Positions 27,363 to 36,240 of a DNA stretch of 64,000 bases are shown in pieces. How positions within the stretch are numbered: position 1 is the stretch's first letter; each line of letters starts with the position of its first letter. A program made the position numbers and the translations under genes. The DNA comes from Sulfuracidifex tepidarius (GTDB lineage Archaea > Thermoproteota > Thermoprotei_A > Sulfolobales > Sulfolobaceae), in assembly GCF_008326425.1 (NCBI RefSeq), contig NZ_AP018929.1:2184875-2248874 (forward strand), given 5' to 3'. The notes under the pieces are model-generated. The model did not search any database. It was not told the DNA's origin and saw only the letters and a list, made by a program, of their open reading frames with translations.

Positions 27363-28604
27363 ATGAACAAGTTAACCATATCTGCTTCCATGATAGGAAC
27401 TATAATTGAATGGTACGACGTGTTCATCTTTAGCTCAGCAGCGCTCTACATAGGTGAGGAGCTCTTTCCCTCAACCAATCCCGTGGTGGCAACCCTTAAC
27501 GTGTTGTTGGTCTTCGCTTTAGGGTTCATCACAAGGCCCATAGGAGCTTTAATTTTCGGCCACTTCGGTGACAGAAGAGGTAGGAGATATTCACTTCTCT
27601 ATACTCTCCTCATTTCCGGAATATCCTCCGGAATTGTAGGACTTCTCCCAACCTATCAGGAAGTTGGGGACATTACAATCGTTACTCTAGTTATTTTGAG
27701 GCTTCTCCTAGGGCTGGGGTTGGGAGGAGAGTGGGGAGGTGCAGTACTCCTAGCAATTGAGAACGGTGAGAGAAAGAGAGGGTTTTACAGTTCCTTCGTG
27801 CAGTCAACCGTTGGGATAGGCCTACTCATGGGAAGCCTGATTTTCCTCCTGCTCAGTTCAGTCCTCACCAAGAGCGAAATGTTCAGCTTCGGTTGGAGAA
27901 TCCCTTTCTTACTTTCCTTCCTCATGGTAGCGGTAGGCACGGTAATCAGGCTTAAGGTAAATGAAACCGCGTTGTTCACGAAAGTTAAGGAGGAGAACCT
28001 ACTTCTGCTTCTCCCCTCAAAGGAGATGTTCAAGAAATATTGGAAGGAACTTCTATTAGGTACGTTTGTGGCGGGAGCACTGGGAACTATCTTCTATGTA
28101 GGTGCAATACTTCTGCCGTTGTTCTATGAGACGTCAATGGTGATATCTTCAGTTCAGTCCTTCGAGGGCACTTCCGTCTTTGCCGTTGTAGACATAATCA
28201 TGGTATTTGTGGGAGGTAGACTGTCAGACAGGGTAGGAAGGAGACCGATTCTAGTTATTGCAAACCTACTTGCCTTGATCACAATATATCCTGCTTTCCT
28301 CCTGAAATCTGTGGACTCGTTCTTCCTCGCTCTCGTACTTTTCGGTATCTATCACGGCAGTGGTTATTCTCCTTTGGCTGCAATGATATCTGAAATATTT
28401 CCTACCAATGTGAGGTACACCGGATCGTCTTCAGCATATCAGTTCGGGAACTCTTTCCTTGGGGGTCCGGCAAGTTACGTCTCAGCTGACCTCGGCAGTG
28501 TGAACTACTTGTTGTACCCAGTATACACGGTGGTACTTGTGATAGTTACCATTGCCTTCCTGGTTAAAGCAAGGGAGAGCAAGGAGGTAGAAATCTCGAC
28601 ATAA
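27363..28604 (+). CDS. MFS transporter, metabolite:H+ symporter type
   Basis: A 413-residue twelve-span carrier. SASMIGTIIEWYDVFIFSSA and FGHFGDRRGRRYSLLYTLL (the loop 2-3 motif), GLGLGGEWGGAVLLAIEN and GGRLSDRVGRRPILV place it with the MHS group (proline/betaine, citrate and alpha-ketoglutarate symporters). It diverges from hyuA across 128 bp, so it probably imports the substrate of the hydantoinase or a related amide or betaine. TATA box spacing suggests a nearly leaderless message. Confidence 0.9.
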   Translation: MNKLTISASMIGTIIEWYDVFIFSSAALYIGEELFPSTNPVVATLNVLLVFALGFITRPIGALIFGHFGDRRGRRYSLLYTLLISGISSGIVGLLPTYQEVGDITIVTLVILRLLLGLGLGGEWGGAVLLAIENGERKRGFYSSFVQSTVGIGLLMGSLIFLLLSSVLTKSEMFSFGWRIPFLLSFLMVAVGTVIRLKVNETALFTKVKEENLLLLLPSKEMFKKYWKELLLGTFVAGALGTIFYVGAILLPLFYETSMVISSVQSFEGTSVFAVVDIIMVFVGGRLSDRVGRRPILVIANLLALITIYPAFLLKSVDSFFLALVLFGIYHGSGYSPLAAMISEIFPTNVRYTGSSSAYQFGNSFLGGPASYVSADLGSVNYLLYPVYTVVLVIVTIAFLVKARESKEVEIST

Positions 28605-28703
28605 CCTATCGCCCGGATGGAGTGAGGAGTAGGAGGTCTAAATGTTTGTATTCACGTCACCGTATAGCACCTACACGGCCTGCGGGGTACTTGCTTTTTA
28701 ACA

Positions 28704-29789
28704 TCATATCACCATCCTTTCGTCCACTGTCACGTGGCGTTGGAACCTGGAGGGCGAGAATATTTCCACGAACTTGTTCCTCCTGCCTAACATGAAGTCA
28801 GATATAACCTTTCCTGCGTACAAGGAGAACATCATTCCGTGCCCGCTATACCCGGCATCAACGAAGAGGTTCTCAGGCCAGGAAGGGTCGAAGCCCATTA
28901 CGTGGGACCTGTCAGGGGTGATCTCGTAGTATCCGCTCCACGACCTCAGCAACCTGACCCCCTCCAAACCCTTCACCACCTTTCTAACATGAGAGATGAA
29001 ACTGAGTGAATTCACCAGGGAAGTGTCCAATGTCAATGAACTCTCGGGAGAGTCGATCCCTCCTATCAGCTCTCCTTTCAAGGTCTGGGAGAAATAGAAA
29101 CCTCTCCCTATAACCAGGGGTTTTACCCTGAACTTGACTCCCTCGGTAAGGAAAAGCTCCCTCTTCTCTGGAGTGATAGGTACGTCGATACCGTTCCTCC
29201 TCATGAACTCCCCTGTCCATGCGCCTAAGGTGACTGCCACAGCGTCGCCTCCCACAACATGGTCCTCCACCTTGACTCCGACGACCTTCCCCTGCCTCTT
29301 CACTAACTCCTTTGCCTCTCCTCTCACGAACTCCCCTCCCATCCTCTTTATCTCTAGGTAGAGGCCGAGGGAAATGTAGTCGTGATGGAAGGAGCCGTCC
29401 TGGGGGGCGTAGTAGCACTCCTCTCCCTCTCCCCCCTTCATGAAGGGGAACTCGGAACATTCCACGAACTTCCCCCCGACGCCTTCAGCCCTCCACATGG
29501 GGTCTAGCTTCCTCACCCCCTCCGTCTCAGTCCACAAATAACCCGTCTTCATACACACAGGGTTCAAGGGTAGTTTCTTGCACATGGACAGGAGGTAAGG
29601 TATAGCTTCCTTGGCGAACTCCACGTTTTCCCTGGAGAAGAAATGGTAACGGTACCTCCCCGCGTTCCTACCGCTCGACCCGTGGCTTACCTCCCCCTTC
29701 TCCACGACAGTTACCTTCTCTCCCTCCTTCAGGAGGTGATACGCCAGGGAGAGCCCGTGCGCTCCAGCTCCCAGGACCACGAAGTGCAT
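28704..29789 (-). CDS. DAO-type FAD oxidoreductase, SoxB/proline dehydrogenase-like
   Basis: A 361-residue flavoprotein: FVVLGAGAHGLSLAYHLL with the N-terminal FAD Rossmann motif, HGSSGRNAGRYRY at the FAD-binding arginine region, and a C-terminal DAGYSGHGMMFSLYAGK. It belongs with sarcosine oxidase beta, D-amino acid and dye-linked proline dehydrogenases that oxidise secondary or alpha-amines. The ATG at 29789 is taken because it begins exactly at the Rossmann strand, 8 bp after the upstream gene's stop and behind GGTGAT. Third gene of the operon starting at 33246. Sarcosine or proline-like substrates are inferred. Confidence 0.88.
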   Translation of the reverse strand: MHFVVLGAGAHGLSLAYHLLKEGEKVTVVEKGEVSHGSSGRNAGRYRYHFFSRENVEFAKEAIPYLLSMCKKLPLNPVCMKTGYLWTETEGVRKLDPMWRAEGVGGKFVECSEFPFMKGGEGEECYYAPQDGSFHHDYISLGLYLEIKRMGGEFVRGEAKELVKRQGKVVGVKVEDHVVGGDAVAVTLGAWTGEFMRRNGIDVPITPEKRELFLTEGVKFRVKPLVIGRGFYFSQTLKGELIGGIDSPESSLTLDTSLVNSLSFISHVRKVVKGLEGVRLLRSWSGYYEITPDRSHVMGFDPSWPENLFVDAGYSGHGMMFSLYAGKVISDFMLGRRNKFVEIFSPSRFQRHVTVDERMVI

Positions 29790-29797
29790 GGGATCAC

Positions 29798-31129
29798 CTA
29801 TACGGGGTAAAGGGGAGACCTGAACGTGATCAACTTGTCGCTCTTCATGAGGCTCCCCACCACGAAGGAACACGTCTTCCCCTGACACTCTCCCAGACAT
29901 ATGCCAGACACGCGTTTCAGCATTTCCACGTTCCCGAACTCACGGAATTTCAACACGTCCTCCCACATTACGTCTTCGCACATGCAGGCGTATCCTCCCC
30001 CACCGTAGTTGTAAGGGTCTGCCTTACCTCCTCCCTCATAGTAGAAACGCAGAGGGCCTTGGATCTTCCCCCTCAGGCTGTCCTCCACGCTCGCCTCGGA
30101 TAGGGAAGGGTCGTCTATCCCCCTGGCTCCTCCCACGACCCTGTGACCACACTCCATATACCCTTCATCGTCGTGCTCGGGTATGTAGGCTCCCATCCCG
30201 GGGACGAACTTGTAATCGCATCCTACGTTAGCTATCCCCTCCAACCGGGGTTGTTTGACCGGGGCGAACACTACGGCGTCCACGAGGGTTTCGCCGTCGT
30301 CCCAGGAGGCATAGAGCTTCCTCCCCTTCACCGTGACGTTGAGGTAGGTAACCCCTTGAAGGTGGATCCCGTGGTCTTCCGCCATCTCCTTACCCACGGG
30401 GGACATGAGGTCAGTCCCGCGTGGCGCAATCAAGATCCTAGAACCTGAGACCACTGCAGTCCTGACCGCGTCGTCGCATGAGCCAAGGACTAGGACGTCA
30501 CGATAGTTCTCCCTGAACCTGAGGTACATGTCCCTCGATATGACACCGGGAAGGTCGTTCCCCTCAAAACGGGGAGGGAGGTATCTCCCACCCATTGCGA
30601 ACGTTATCCTGGAGTCCTCGAACACCACTATCTTCTTCCCTATCCTGAACGCGTAGCCTTCGCTGAACTTCCCGAGGAAGTCCCCCTGGATTACCTTATC
30701 TCCCATCTCCTTCAGGATAGACTTCGCCTTTTCCTTCATGGGATTCAACGGGTCGAGGAAAGTATCGGTGTAGGTGTCACTCGCTATGAGGACGCCTCCC
30801 TCCTTCTTCAGGGCCGTCAAACCTGAAATTCCCGCACCTATTATCACGTGTTCTGCCTTCATCTTCTCCACTTGGTACACCTCGCCTCCTCTCTCTACGT
30901 CTTCTGGCAGGTTAGAGATCCGCGAAACTCTCTCCAGCAGGAATTGATTTCTTACAAGTTTGGAGTGTATCAACGTGGAGCTTATCCGCACTCCTCCAGG
31001 AGAGGTAGGTTGCGGAGGGAAGCAGTTCTCCACCACCTCCCCTCCATCCACTACTTCAACGTAAGGGAGACCTTTTTCACAATCGAATGGGGCCCTCCTC
31101 CTTGAGTGTACCCTGCTCTTCACGTACAT
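29798..31129 (-). CDS. SoxA/HcnB-like FAD and 2Fe-2S oxidoreductase
   Basis: A 443-residue protein. Residues about 1-60 look like a degenerate ferredoxin-type domain (SRVHSRRRAPFDCEKG) retaining only two cysteines; then EHVIIGAGISGLTAL binds FAD; VLVLGSCDDAVRTA is the second dinucleotide site; the C-terminal ACMCEDVMWEDV...CLGECQGKTCSF is a BFD-type 2Fe-2S motif. This matches the first half of sarcosine oxidase alpha and the alpha subunit of dye-linked proline/hydroxyproline dehydrogenases, without the GcvT-like domain of full SoxA. ATG at 31129 follows the molybdenum hydroxylase stop by five bases. It likely pairs with the downstream DAO protein. Confidence 0.85.
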   Translation of the reverse strand: MYVKSRVHSRRRAPFDCEKGLPYVEVVDGGEVVENCFPPQPTSPGGVRISSTLIHSKLVRNQFLLERVSRISNLPEDVERGGEVYQVEKMKAEHVIIGAGISGLTALKKEGGVLIASDTYTDTFLDPLNPMKEKAKSILKEMGDKVIQGDFLGKFSEGYAFRIGKKIVVFEDSRITFAMGGRYLPPRFEGNDLPGVISRDMYLRFRENYRDVLVLGSCDDAVRTAVVSGSRILIAPRGTDLMSPVGKEMAEDHGIHLQGVTYLNVTVKGRKLYASWDDGETLVDAVVFAPVKQPRLEGIANVGCDYKFVPGMGAYIPEHDDEGYMECGHRVVGGARGIDDPSLSEASVEDSLRGKIQGPLRFYYEGGGKADPYNYGGGGYACMCEDVMWEDVLKFREFGNVEMLKRVSGICLGECQGKTCSFVVGSLMKSDKLITFRSPLYPV

Positions 31130-31134
31130 GGAAA

Positions 31135-33246
31135 TCACGCCGGTCTCCACGGCATCTCTTTCACTTGTCTCCCCAGACATTGGGAGATGGCGTTCATAAT
31201 AACTGGAGTGGCGACAACTGCTCCAGCCTCACCTATTCCCTTGGAGCCGGTAGGGTGGCTGGAGACCCCGAACGTGAAGTGCTCCCACTTCATCCGGGGA
31301 GACTCCACAGCTGTGGGTATGAGGTAGTCGACCACGTTCAGGTTCACGACTCTTCCCTCTTCAAGGACTACGCCCTCATACAAGGCTTGGGATACGCCCT
31401 GAAGCACGCCTCCGTGGATCTGTCCCTCTGCCAGCATGGGGTTTATCACGTTCCCTACGTCGTCTATGGCAAGGTAGTCCCTGACCTTTGCCGTCCCGGT
31501 CTCCCTGTCCAAGCTCACCAACGCCATGTGGATACCGTAAGGGGAGGTCGGCCTCGTTACGGGGTACACCGCGGTGACGTCTAGGGGAATTCCTAGCTTG
31601 TAAGCTCCGCTCACCACTTCACGGAAGTCCAACGCCTTCCCCGAGCCCCTGTCTTTCACCTTACCTCCCTCATACTCCACCTCCTCGACGTCAACGTTCA
31701 ACACCTTGGACCCGGCTTGCTTCAACTTGTCTTTCAGCATCTGAGATGCCTGCATCACAGCTGAGCCTCCCACGGTGACAGTCCTGCTCCCCCACGTCCC
31801 TATCCCGTCCTCTATGATCGCGGTATCACCCCACTGGACCTCTACTTCCTCGATGGGCAACTCCAGGACGTCTGCAGCTATCTGAGCGAAAGCCGTCCCG
31901 TCCCCCTGGCCGTGAGGCCCCGCTCCCGAGATTACCACCACCTTACCGTCTGACTTCACGTATACGCGGGCCGTCTCCCATGGACCGAAACCGGTGATCT
32001 CTACGTACATCCCCAAGCCAACGCAAAGTCCTTCCTCTATTGCCCTCCTCTTAAAGTCCTCGTAGTAGGGCTCGCTCTTCCTCAGGATCTCCGTGTAGTC
32101 CCCTGAGTCGTAAGTGATTCCGAAAGCGTTCTGGTAAGGGGTGCTCTTCACCACATTCCTCTTCCTGATCTCGAGCTGGTCTATCCCCAACTCCAGGGAG
32201 AGCTCGTTCATGATGGACTCTATGAAGAAAGTGCCCTCAGGCCTGCCGGCTCCCCTGTACGACGTGGTGGGGACTAGGTTCGTGTAGACTCCCAGAGCTT
32301 CAACTCTAGCATTCCTGATGTTGTAAGGACCGAGGATCATCCTGCTCGTGCTCAGGACGTTCCCTGACTCGTCGTCGTAGGCGTCCTGATAAGGGGCCCC
32401 CAAGTTCCCTATGACCGTCCCTACCAGTGCAGTGATGACTCCGTCCCTTGTAGTCCCTACCTTGTAGGAGAGGGACTTATCCCTCCCGTGTCCAGAGCTC
32501 ATCATCTCTTCAGTCCTGGTAGGTACCCACTTCAAGGGGATCCCAAGCTTGAGGGAGAGGAAGCTAACCGCGTATTCCTCGGGGTGAGTGATTATCTTGC
32601 TCCCGAACGCACCTCCTACGTCAGGCTGTACAGCGTGTACGTCAGTCTTGAGGAATGAGGTCAGGTTCCTCCTCAAGAAGTGAGCTGACTGTGTTGAGGA
32701 CCAAACGTTCACTCTCCTGCTGTCGAACCACGCCACTATACCCCTCGTCTCCATCGGTGTGGCTATCATCCTTTGGTTCCTGAGCTCCCCCTCAATGACC
32801 ACAGGAGACTCTTTCAATGCCTTCTCAGGGTCTCCCGCCACGAACTCCTTCCTCAGTCCAACGTTTGTGTCGAGCTTGGAGTAGACCTTCACTTCGTCCT
32901 TCATCGCCTTCCTGGGGTCTACCTCATACGGCAGGTCTTGATACTCTACCTCGACCTCCTCCAGCATATCGTGTACTTCATACTGGTCCCTACCGACCAC
33001 CGCGCCCAAAGGCTGACCCACGTAAGTGGTCTCCTTCGAGACTATCGGGAAATCTAACCCGGGGTTTATCACCTCCCCTCCGTAAAAGGGGACGTCTGAC
33101 CTGACCTTGACCAACGCGTGGGGCCTCTCAGACCTAACGAAAGCCACATACTTCATGTTGGGTAGTACTATGTCGTCCACGTATTGCCCCCTACCCCTGA
33201 TCAGGTTCAAGTCCTCTATCCTTTTCACCGGTTTTCCGATGTACAT
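31135..33246 (-). CDS. Molybdenum hydroxylase large subunit, xanthine dehydrogenase family
   Basis: A 703-residue protein of the xanthine dehydrogenase/aldehyde oxidoreductase large-subunit family, binding the molybdopterin cofactor. RIEDLNLIRGRGQYVDD opens the first domain; QPDVGGAFGSKI, TTSYRGAGRPEG, SGAGPHGQGDGTAFAQI and the catalytic glutamate in GSKGIGEAGAV follow in order. These enzymes hydroxylate purines, N-heterocycles or aldehydes using water. No FAD (medium) or 2Fe-2S (small) subunit gene lies nearby; instead it heads an operon with SoxA-like and DAO-like flavoproteins. A/T-rich promoter sequence precedes the ATG. Confidence 0.9.
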   Translation of the reverse strand: MYIGKPVKRIEDLNLIRGRGQYVDDIVLPNMKYVAFVRSERPHALVKVRSDVPFYGGEVINPGLDFPIVSKETTYVGQPLGAVVGRDQYEVHDMLEEVEVEYQDLPYEVDPRKAMKDEVKVYSKLDTNVGLRKEFVAGDPEKALKESPVVIEGELRNQRMIATPMETRGIVAWFDSRRVNVWSSTQSAHFLRRNLTSFLKTDVHAVQPDVGGAFGSKIITHPEEYAVSFLSLKLGIPLKWVPTRTEEMMSSGHGRDKSLSYKVGTTRDGVITALVGTVIGNLGAPYQDAYDDESGNVLSTSRMILGPYNIRNARVEALGVYTNLVPTTSYRGAGRPEGTFFIESIMNELSLELGIDQLEIRKRNVVKSTPYQNAFGITYDSGDYTEILRKSEPYYEDFKRRAIEEGLCVGLGMYVEITGFGPWETARVYVKSDGKVVVISGAGPHGQGDGTAFAQIAADVLELPIEEVEVQWGDTAIIEDGIGTWGSRTVTVGGSAVMQASQMLKDKLKQAGSKVLNVDVEEVEYEGGKVKDRGSGKALDFREVVSGAYKLGIPLDVTAVYPVTRPTSPYGIHMALVSLDRETGTAKVRDYLAIDDVGNVINPMLAEGQIHGGVLQGVSQALYEGVVLEEGRVVNLNVVDYLIPTAVESPRMKWEHFTFGVSSHPTGSKGIGEAGAVVATPVIMNAISQCLGRQVKEMPWRPA

Positions 33247-33451
33247 GTCATATTATATGGGTTGGAGAGTCTTTATTAATTTCCGTCAATTTTCTGTAAA
33301 ATGTTCACACTAATCGTGAAAGAAATAAGTAATATTAAAACCTTTTCACGCTTTTTTCCTACATGTTTCAGTTAAAAGTTCGGCAGGAGAGTGGGTTGGG
33401 GTTCTCTAAACGGATTAGGTCGTCAAAACAGGCCCTGAATTTGCCTTAAAA

Positions 33452-33999
33452 CTACAAATCCCCGACGCTATTGAGTTCCTTCTTTATTTTCTCCAATAGC
33501 TCCCTCTCTTCATTCCCTATATCCATGGAGCTTATTATGTCAATTTCAGCTGTCATCAACCCTTTAATTGAGATTATCGCTTCACTCCTGCTGTGAAAAG
33601 GAGAGATACCATCACCCAGACCGTTGTAAGCGTATCTGTGAACCCCGAGCATCGCAGTCGTCAGGTTAACTAACCCTTTGAAGCTGAGACCTTCAAGGTC
33701 TCTCGAAATCCCCATCATTCCAGTTGTATGGGCAGAATATCCTATTCGCAGGTACACTTAACTTCGTCTTCCTTACCTTCTTTCCTCTTATCTTCTACAA
33801 TCTTGTTGAAGTTAGAAACAGCAATGGAACTTAAAAGTGCCTTCCAGGAGAGGAAGAACTTACTCGCGGAGTTCCTGATATATCCCTCCTTTAACATTTC
33901 GACGCTTAGATAGAGCTCCTGAAGTGCCTCAAGCAACCTCAGCTTGGAATACTTCTCAGGCTCCTTGGCAAACTTGGGTAACTGTGACTCCATTATCAT
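33452..33999 (-). pseudogene. PaREP1/HEPN-like protein, frameshifted
   Basis: Two overlapping frames form one helical protein: MESQLPKFAKEPEKYSKLRL, then LLEALQELYLSVEMLKEGYI and a KFFLSWKALLSSIAVSNF helix in the first, continuing as ISRDLEGLSFKGLVNLTTAM and SEAIISIKGLMTAEIDIISS in the second. The switch is near 33745. The pattern (ageing helical repeats, SASKFF-SWKALL) resembles archaeal PaREP1 proteins, which belong to the HEPN clan. The assignment is tentative and the frameshift may be natural decay. Confidence 0.45.
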
Positions 34000-34023
34000 A
34001 TACTATTAGTTTAAACCTTAAAT

Positions 34024-34641
34024 TTGCTTTGTGATCTTCAGAATTATATAAAATTTTTTGGGAATTATGGTGGGTATTACTCATGGAGAGGAGGGAGTAC
34101 ACAAGGGAGTGAAGTACGACGAAGACGTGGTGACGAGGTACTAGGTGATGTTTTCCTTCTACGCCTTCGAAAACTGGTGGGGCTTACTCCAGGAGGAGAA
34201 CAAGTACACGAGGAAGAGCTACAAAGCACCTAGGGTTCACGGAGTCCCTGGCTTTCCTTCACTTATTCTTACCTTATAGAGCTATAGAAGGAGTGTGCTG
34301 AGTACCCTCGCGGAGATGGGTGTCCCACGAGTTTGGACTACTCAACGATATGAAGGAGGTGAGGGATACGGACGTGGACTTCCCTGAAGCCAGCGACGAG
34401 CTCGAAGCGATAGCCGACCATACTAGGTTAGCACGACGAGGGGAGGACAATACGTAGTAAAGTGGAGGAAAGGGAGGAGGGAGACTCCCGCTTCCTCAAG
34501 GTAGAGGTCGTGGTTGAGGAGGACGAGTTCAAGGTAGTGAGCGCTGAGGTCACGAACAACGGGGTGGATTCCGCTATTAGCACTGTGAAGGAGTTAGATG
34601 AGAAGGGCAAGGATGTCAGGGAGTCCTACGGGGACAAGGCA
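34024..34641 (+). mobile_element. Truncated IS5-family (ISC1058-like) remnant
   Basis: Second copy of the element at 12247, same orientation: begins GCTTTGTG, ACGACGAAGACGTGGTGACG, and the protein pieces DVDFPEASDELEA, EERE-GDSRFLKVEVVVEEDE, VVSAEVTNNGVDSAISTVK and SYGDKA are legible. It stops abruptly after the second catalytic-Asp region and joins the miniature repeat at 34641; the Glu-bearing 3' third is gone. Multiple frameshifts, no function expected. Confidence 0.75.
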
Positions 34642-34731
34642 GGCATTAGGGGAGTACAGTATATCAGAGATACTCTCATATAATTTTACAAACACATCTC
34701 GAACAAGACGACTGCATGAGAACACTCCCAG
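34641..34731 (+). repeat. Copy of ~90-bp miniature palindromic repeat
   Basis: Near-identical to 13304-13395; ends GCATGAGAACACTCCC. The same end sequence appears at 38611-38626 and, less its first bases, at 37452. Confidence 0.6.
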
Positions 34732-34813
34732 GAGGAATGCCGTTGCAGGAATAAATACTAACGGTGTGAAGAAGTACAAGTAATGGATAGAATTTAATGC
34801 AAACAAGCCTATT

Positions 34814-34999
34814 TCAGTTAACCCTGTTTTCCTCGATAGCACCTTTGGGAGGGTTTTTATCTATTGTAAAGCCGTGTAAAGCCATTATTGGGAGGAATGT
34901 GAGTGAGACTAAGGCTGGATGAGAGGCAACTGCTAGAATGTACGTTAAGATTATAATGAAATATGCCGCGTCGTTTCTCCTTCTTCCTCCCCTTTCCAC
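34814..34999 (-). CDS. Hypothetical small membrane protein
   Basis: A 61-residue frame with a basic start (MERGGRRRNDA) and two hydrophobic stretches (AYFIIILTYILAVASHPALV, LTFLPIMALHGF). No family recognised. It lies between mobile-element debris and may be a remnant of a longer gene. Confidence 0.3.
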   Translation of the reverse strand: MERGGRRRNDAAYFIIILTYILAVASHPALVSLTFLPIMALHGFTIDKNPPKGAIEENRVN

Positions 35000-35437
35000 A
35001 AGTAGTAATGTGTTAAAGTATTTTTAATGAGTTATCCTAAACCTTTAGGTGGCTGAAGGTCAAAGAATTATTGCCGTCGCATTAAAAATGTATGAAAGTT
35101 TACCTCTTATTTATTAAAAATTTTCTCTAGACCAGTATAGGTATAAGAAGATAAATTAAAAATATTTATAAATTCACAACGAATATTTTATAATTTTTAT
35201 GATGAGAGTTTCCTTAACGTTAGTATTTTGAAAAATCTCGATTCAAGCGTAGTCAGATCATGAAAGTCAAGGTTATACATGGGCAATACATCCAAACTCT
35301 GCGGAACAGTAGGAATCATGTGTACAGTATTGTTGTATTGCCTTGACCTTTAAGGTCTAACTAAGTACAACGTGTTTGCCTCTTCAATAGATCTTAAGCT
35401 TCGTAAATTCTAGCTTAAAAATTGCCCACAAATCGCT
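35000..35437. other. AT-rich intergenic region
   Basis: About 440 bp of AT-rich sequence with an odd palindromic patch near 35262-35355 (AAGGTTATACATGG...; CCTTGACCTTTAAGG). No gene seen. Confidence 0.4.
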
Positions 35438-35998
35438 TTAACAATATCCCTTAAGTTTCTCTAGATAGTCCTTAACTCTCCTGCGTTCGCTTTCAGAATT
35501 TAGGTAATCTATGTCGATGTTACTTAACTGAGTACAATAAACCAGGACTGCTTTAATCCTGTCCTCAGTGCTATTCCAGAATTTCCATGCCTCCAAGTAA
35601 GTTATTATGACTTCCTCCAGCGGTAGTATGTAAACGTAGTATGAAGAGTCTACTTGCATCCTAATTGGGGGCTTACGCTTAGTATAAACGTCCCCGACTA
35701 TATCTATCCCTTTTTCGGATATTTCCCTTATCTTAGGTAAGTAAATCCTAAGTCCTCAGTCTGAGATCTCCTTTAACACTTGCTTAACTAAGTCCCCTCG
35801 CTCCTCCCTCAATGATTATGTCTACGTCTCCGGTCCTATAGCCCCTACCAGAATATATTTCTGCAGCAAAACCTCCTACTAATATTCTACCCAATTTTTC
35901 TCTTCTAATAAAGTGTTCAAAATCGCGAAGAATTTTAAGAAACGGTCTGTCTCACTCCCTTTTAGTTCGCTCACTCTTGAAAGTAATTCCCTAAGCAA
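35438..35998 (-). pseudogene. Nucleotidyltransferase (MNT/AbiEii-like) pseudogene
   Basis: Across frames one reads LLRELLSRVSELKGSETDR, LNTLLEEKNWVEY, then ILVGGFAAEIYSGRGYRTGD with VDIIIEGGARG, DLVKQVLKEISD, an in-frame stop, IYLPKIREISEKGIDIVGDV and finally the intact tail MQVDSSYYVYILPLEEVIIT to 35438. The GGFAAE...GDVDIII part is the G-X-D-X-D nucleotidyltransferase motif seen in toxin-system nucleotidyltransferases. Two frameshifts and one stop make it inactive. It overlaps the small gene at 35971. Confidence 0.65.
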
Positions 35999-36174
35999 CC
36001 AGTCTTGTAGTATATTACACCACCTTCTACCTTCCAACAGCCCAGCTCTTCCAATAATTTTATGTTCTCTTCTCCCAGTTTAGCCAGCCTCTTTAGATCT
36101 TCTTCAGTAATCTTACTCCCTCTTGATCTGGGCCTATCTTCAAGCAACCTTATTATTGCCTTTGGGTCTACCAC
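35971..36174 (-). CDS. Small partner protein of nucleotidyltransferase locus
   Basis: A 67-residue, charged, helical protein (GTG start, VDPKAIIRLLEDRPRSRGSK...). It overlaps the 5' end of the nucleotidyltransferase pseudogene by 28 bp, the typical layout of a two-gene toxin-antitoxin or regulator pair. CTATATTTATTAAT lies 14-27 nt upstream. The family is not recognised; function unknown. Confidence 0.5.
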   Translation of the reverse strand: MVDPKAIIRLLEDRPRSRGSKITEEDLKRLAKLGEENIKLLEELGCWKVEGGVIYYKTGCLGNYFQE

Positions 36175-36240
36175 GAGAAGAGTACATTCCTCTAATTAAT
36201 AAATATAGCCTTTTTCATAATGGTCGTAGAGGAGTAGCTT

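Noticed and set aside
34594-34842. 82-residue hydrophobic frame
   Set aside because: Antisense to the IS5 remnant and the miniature repeat, with no start context.
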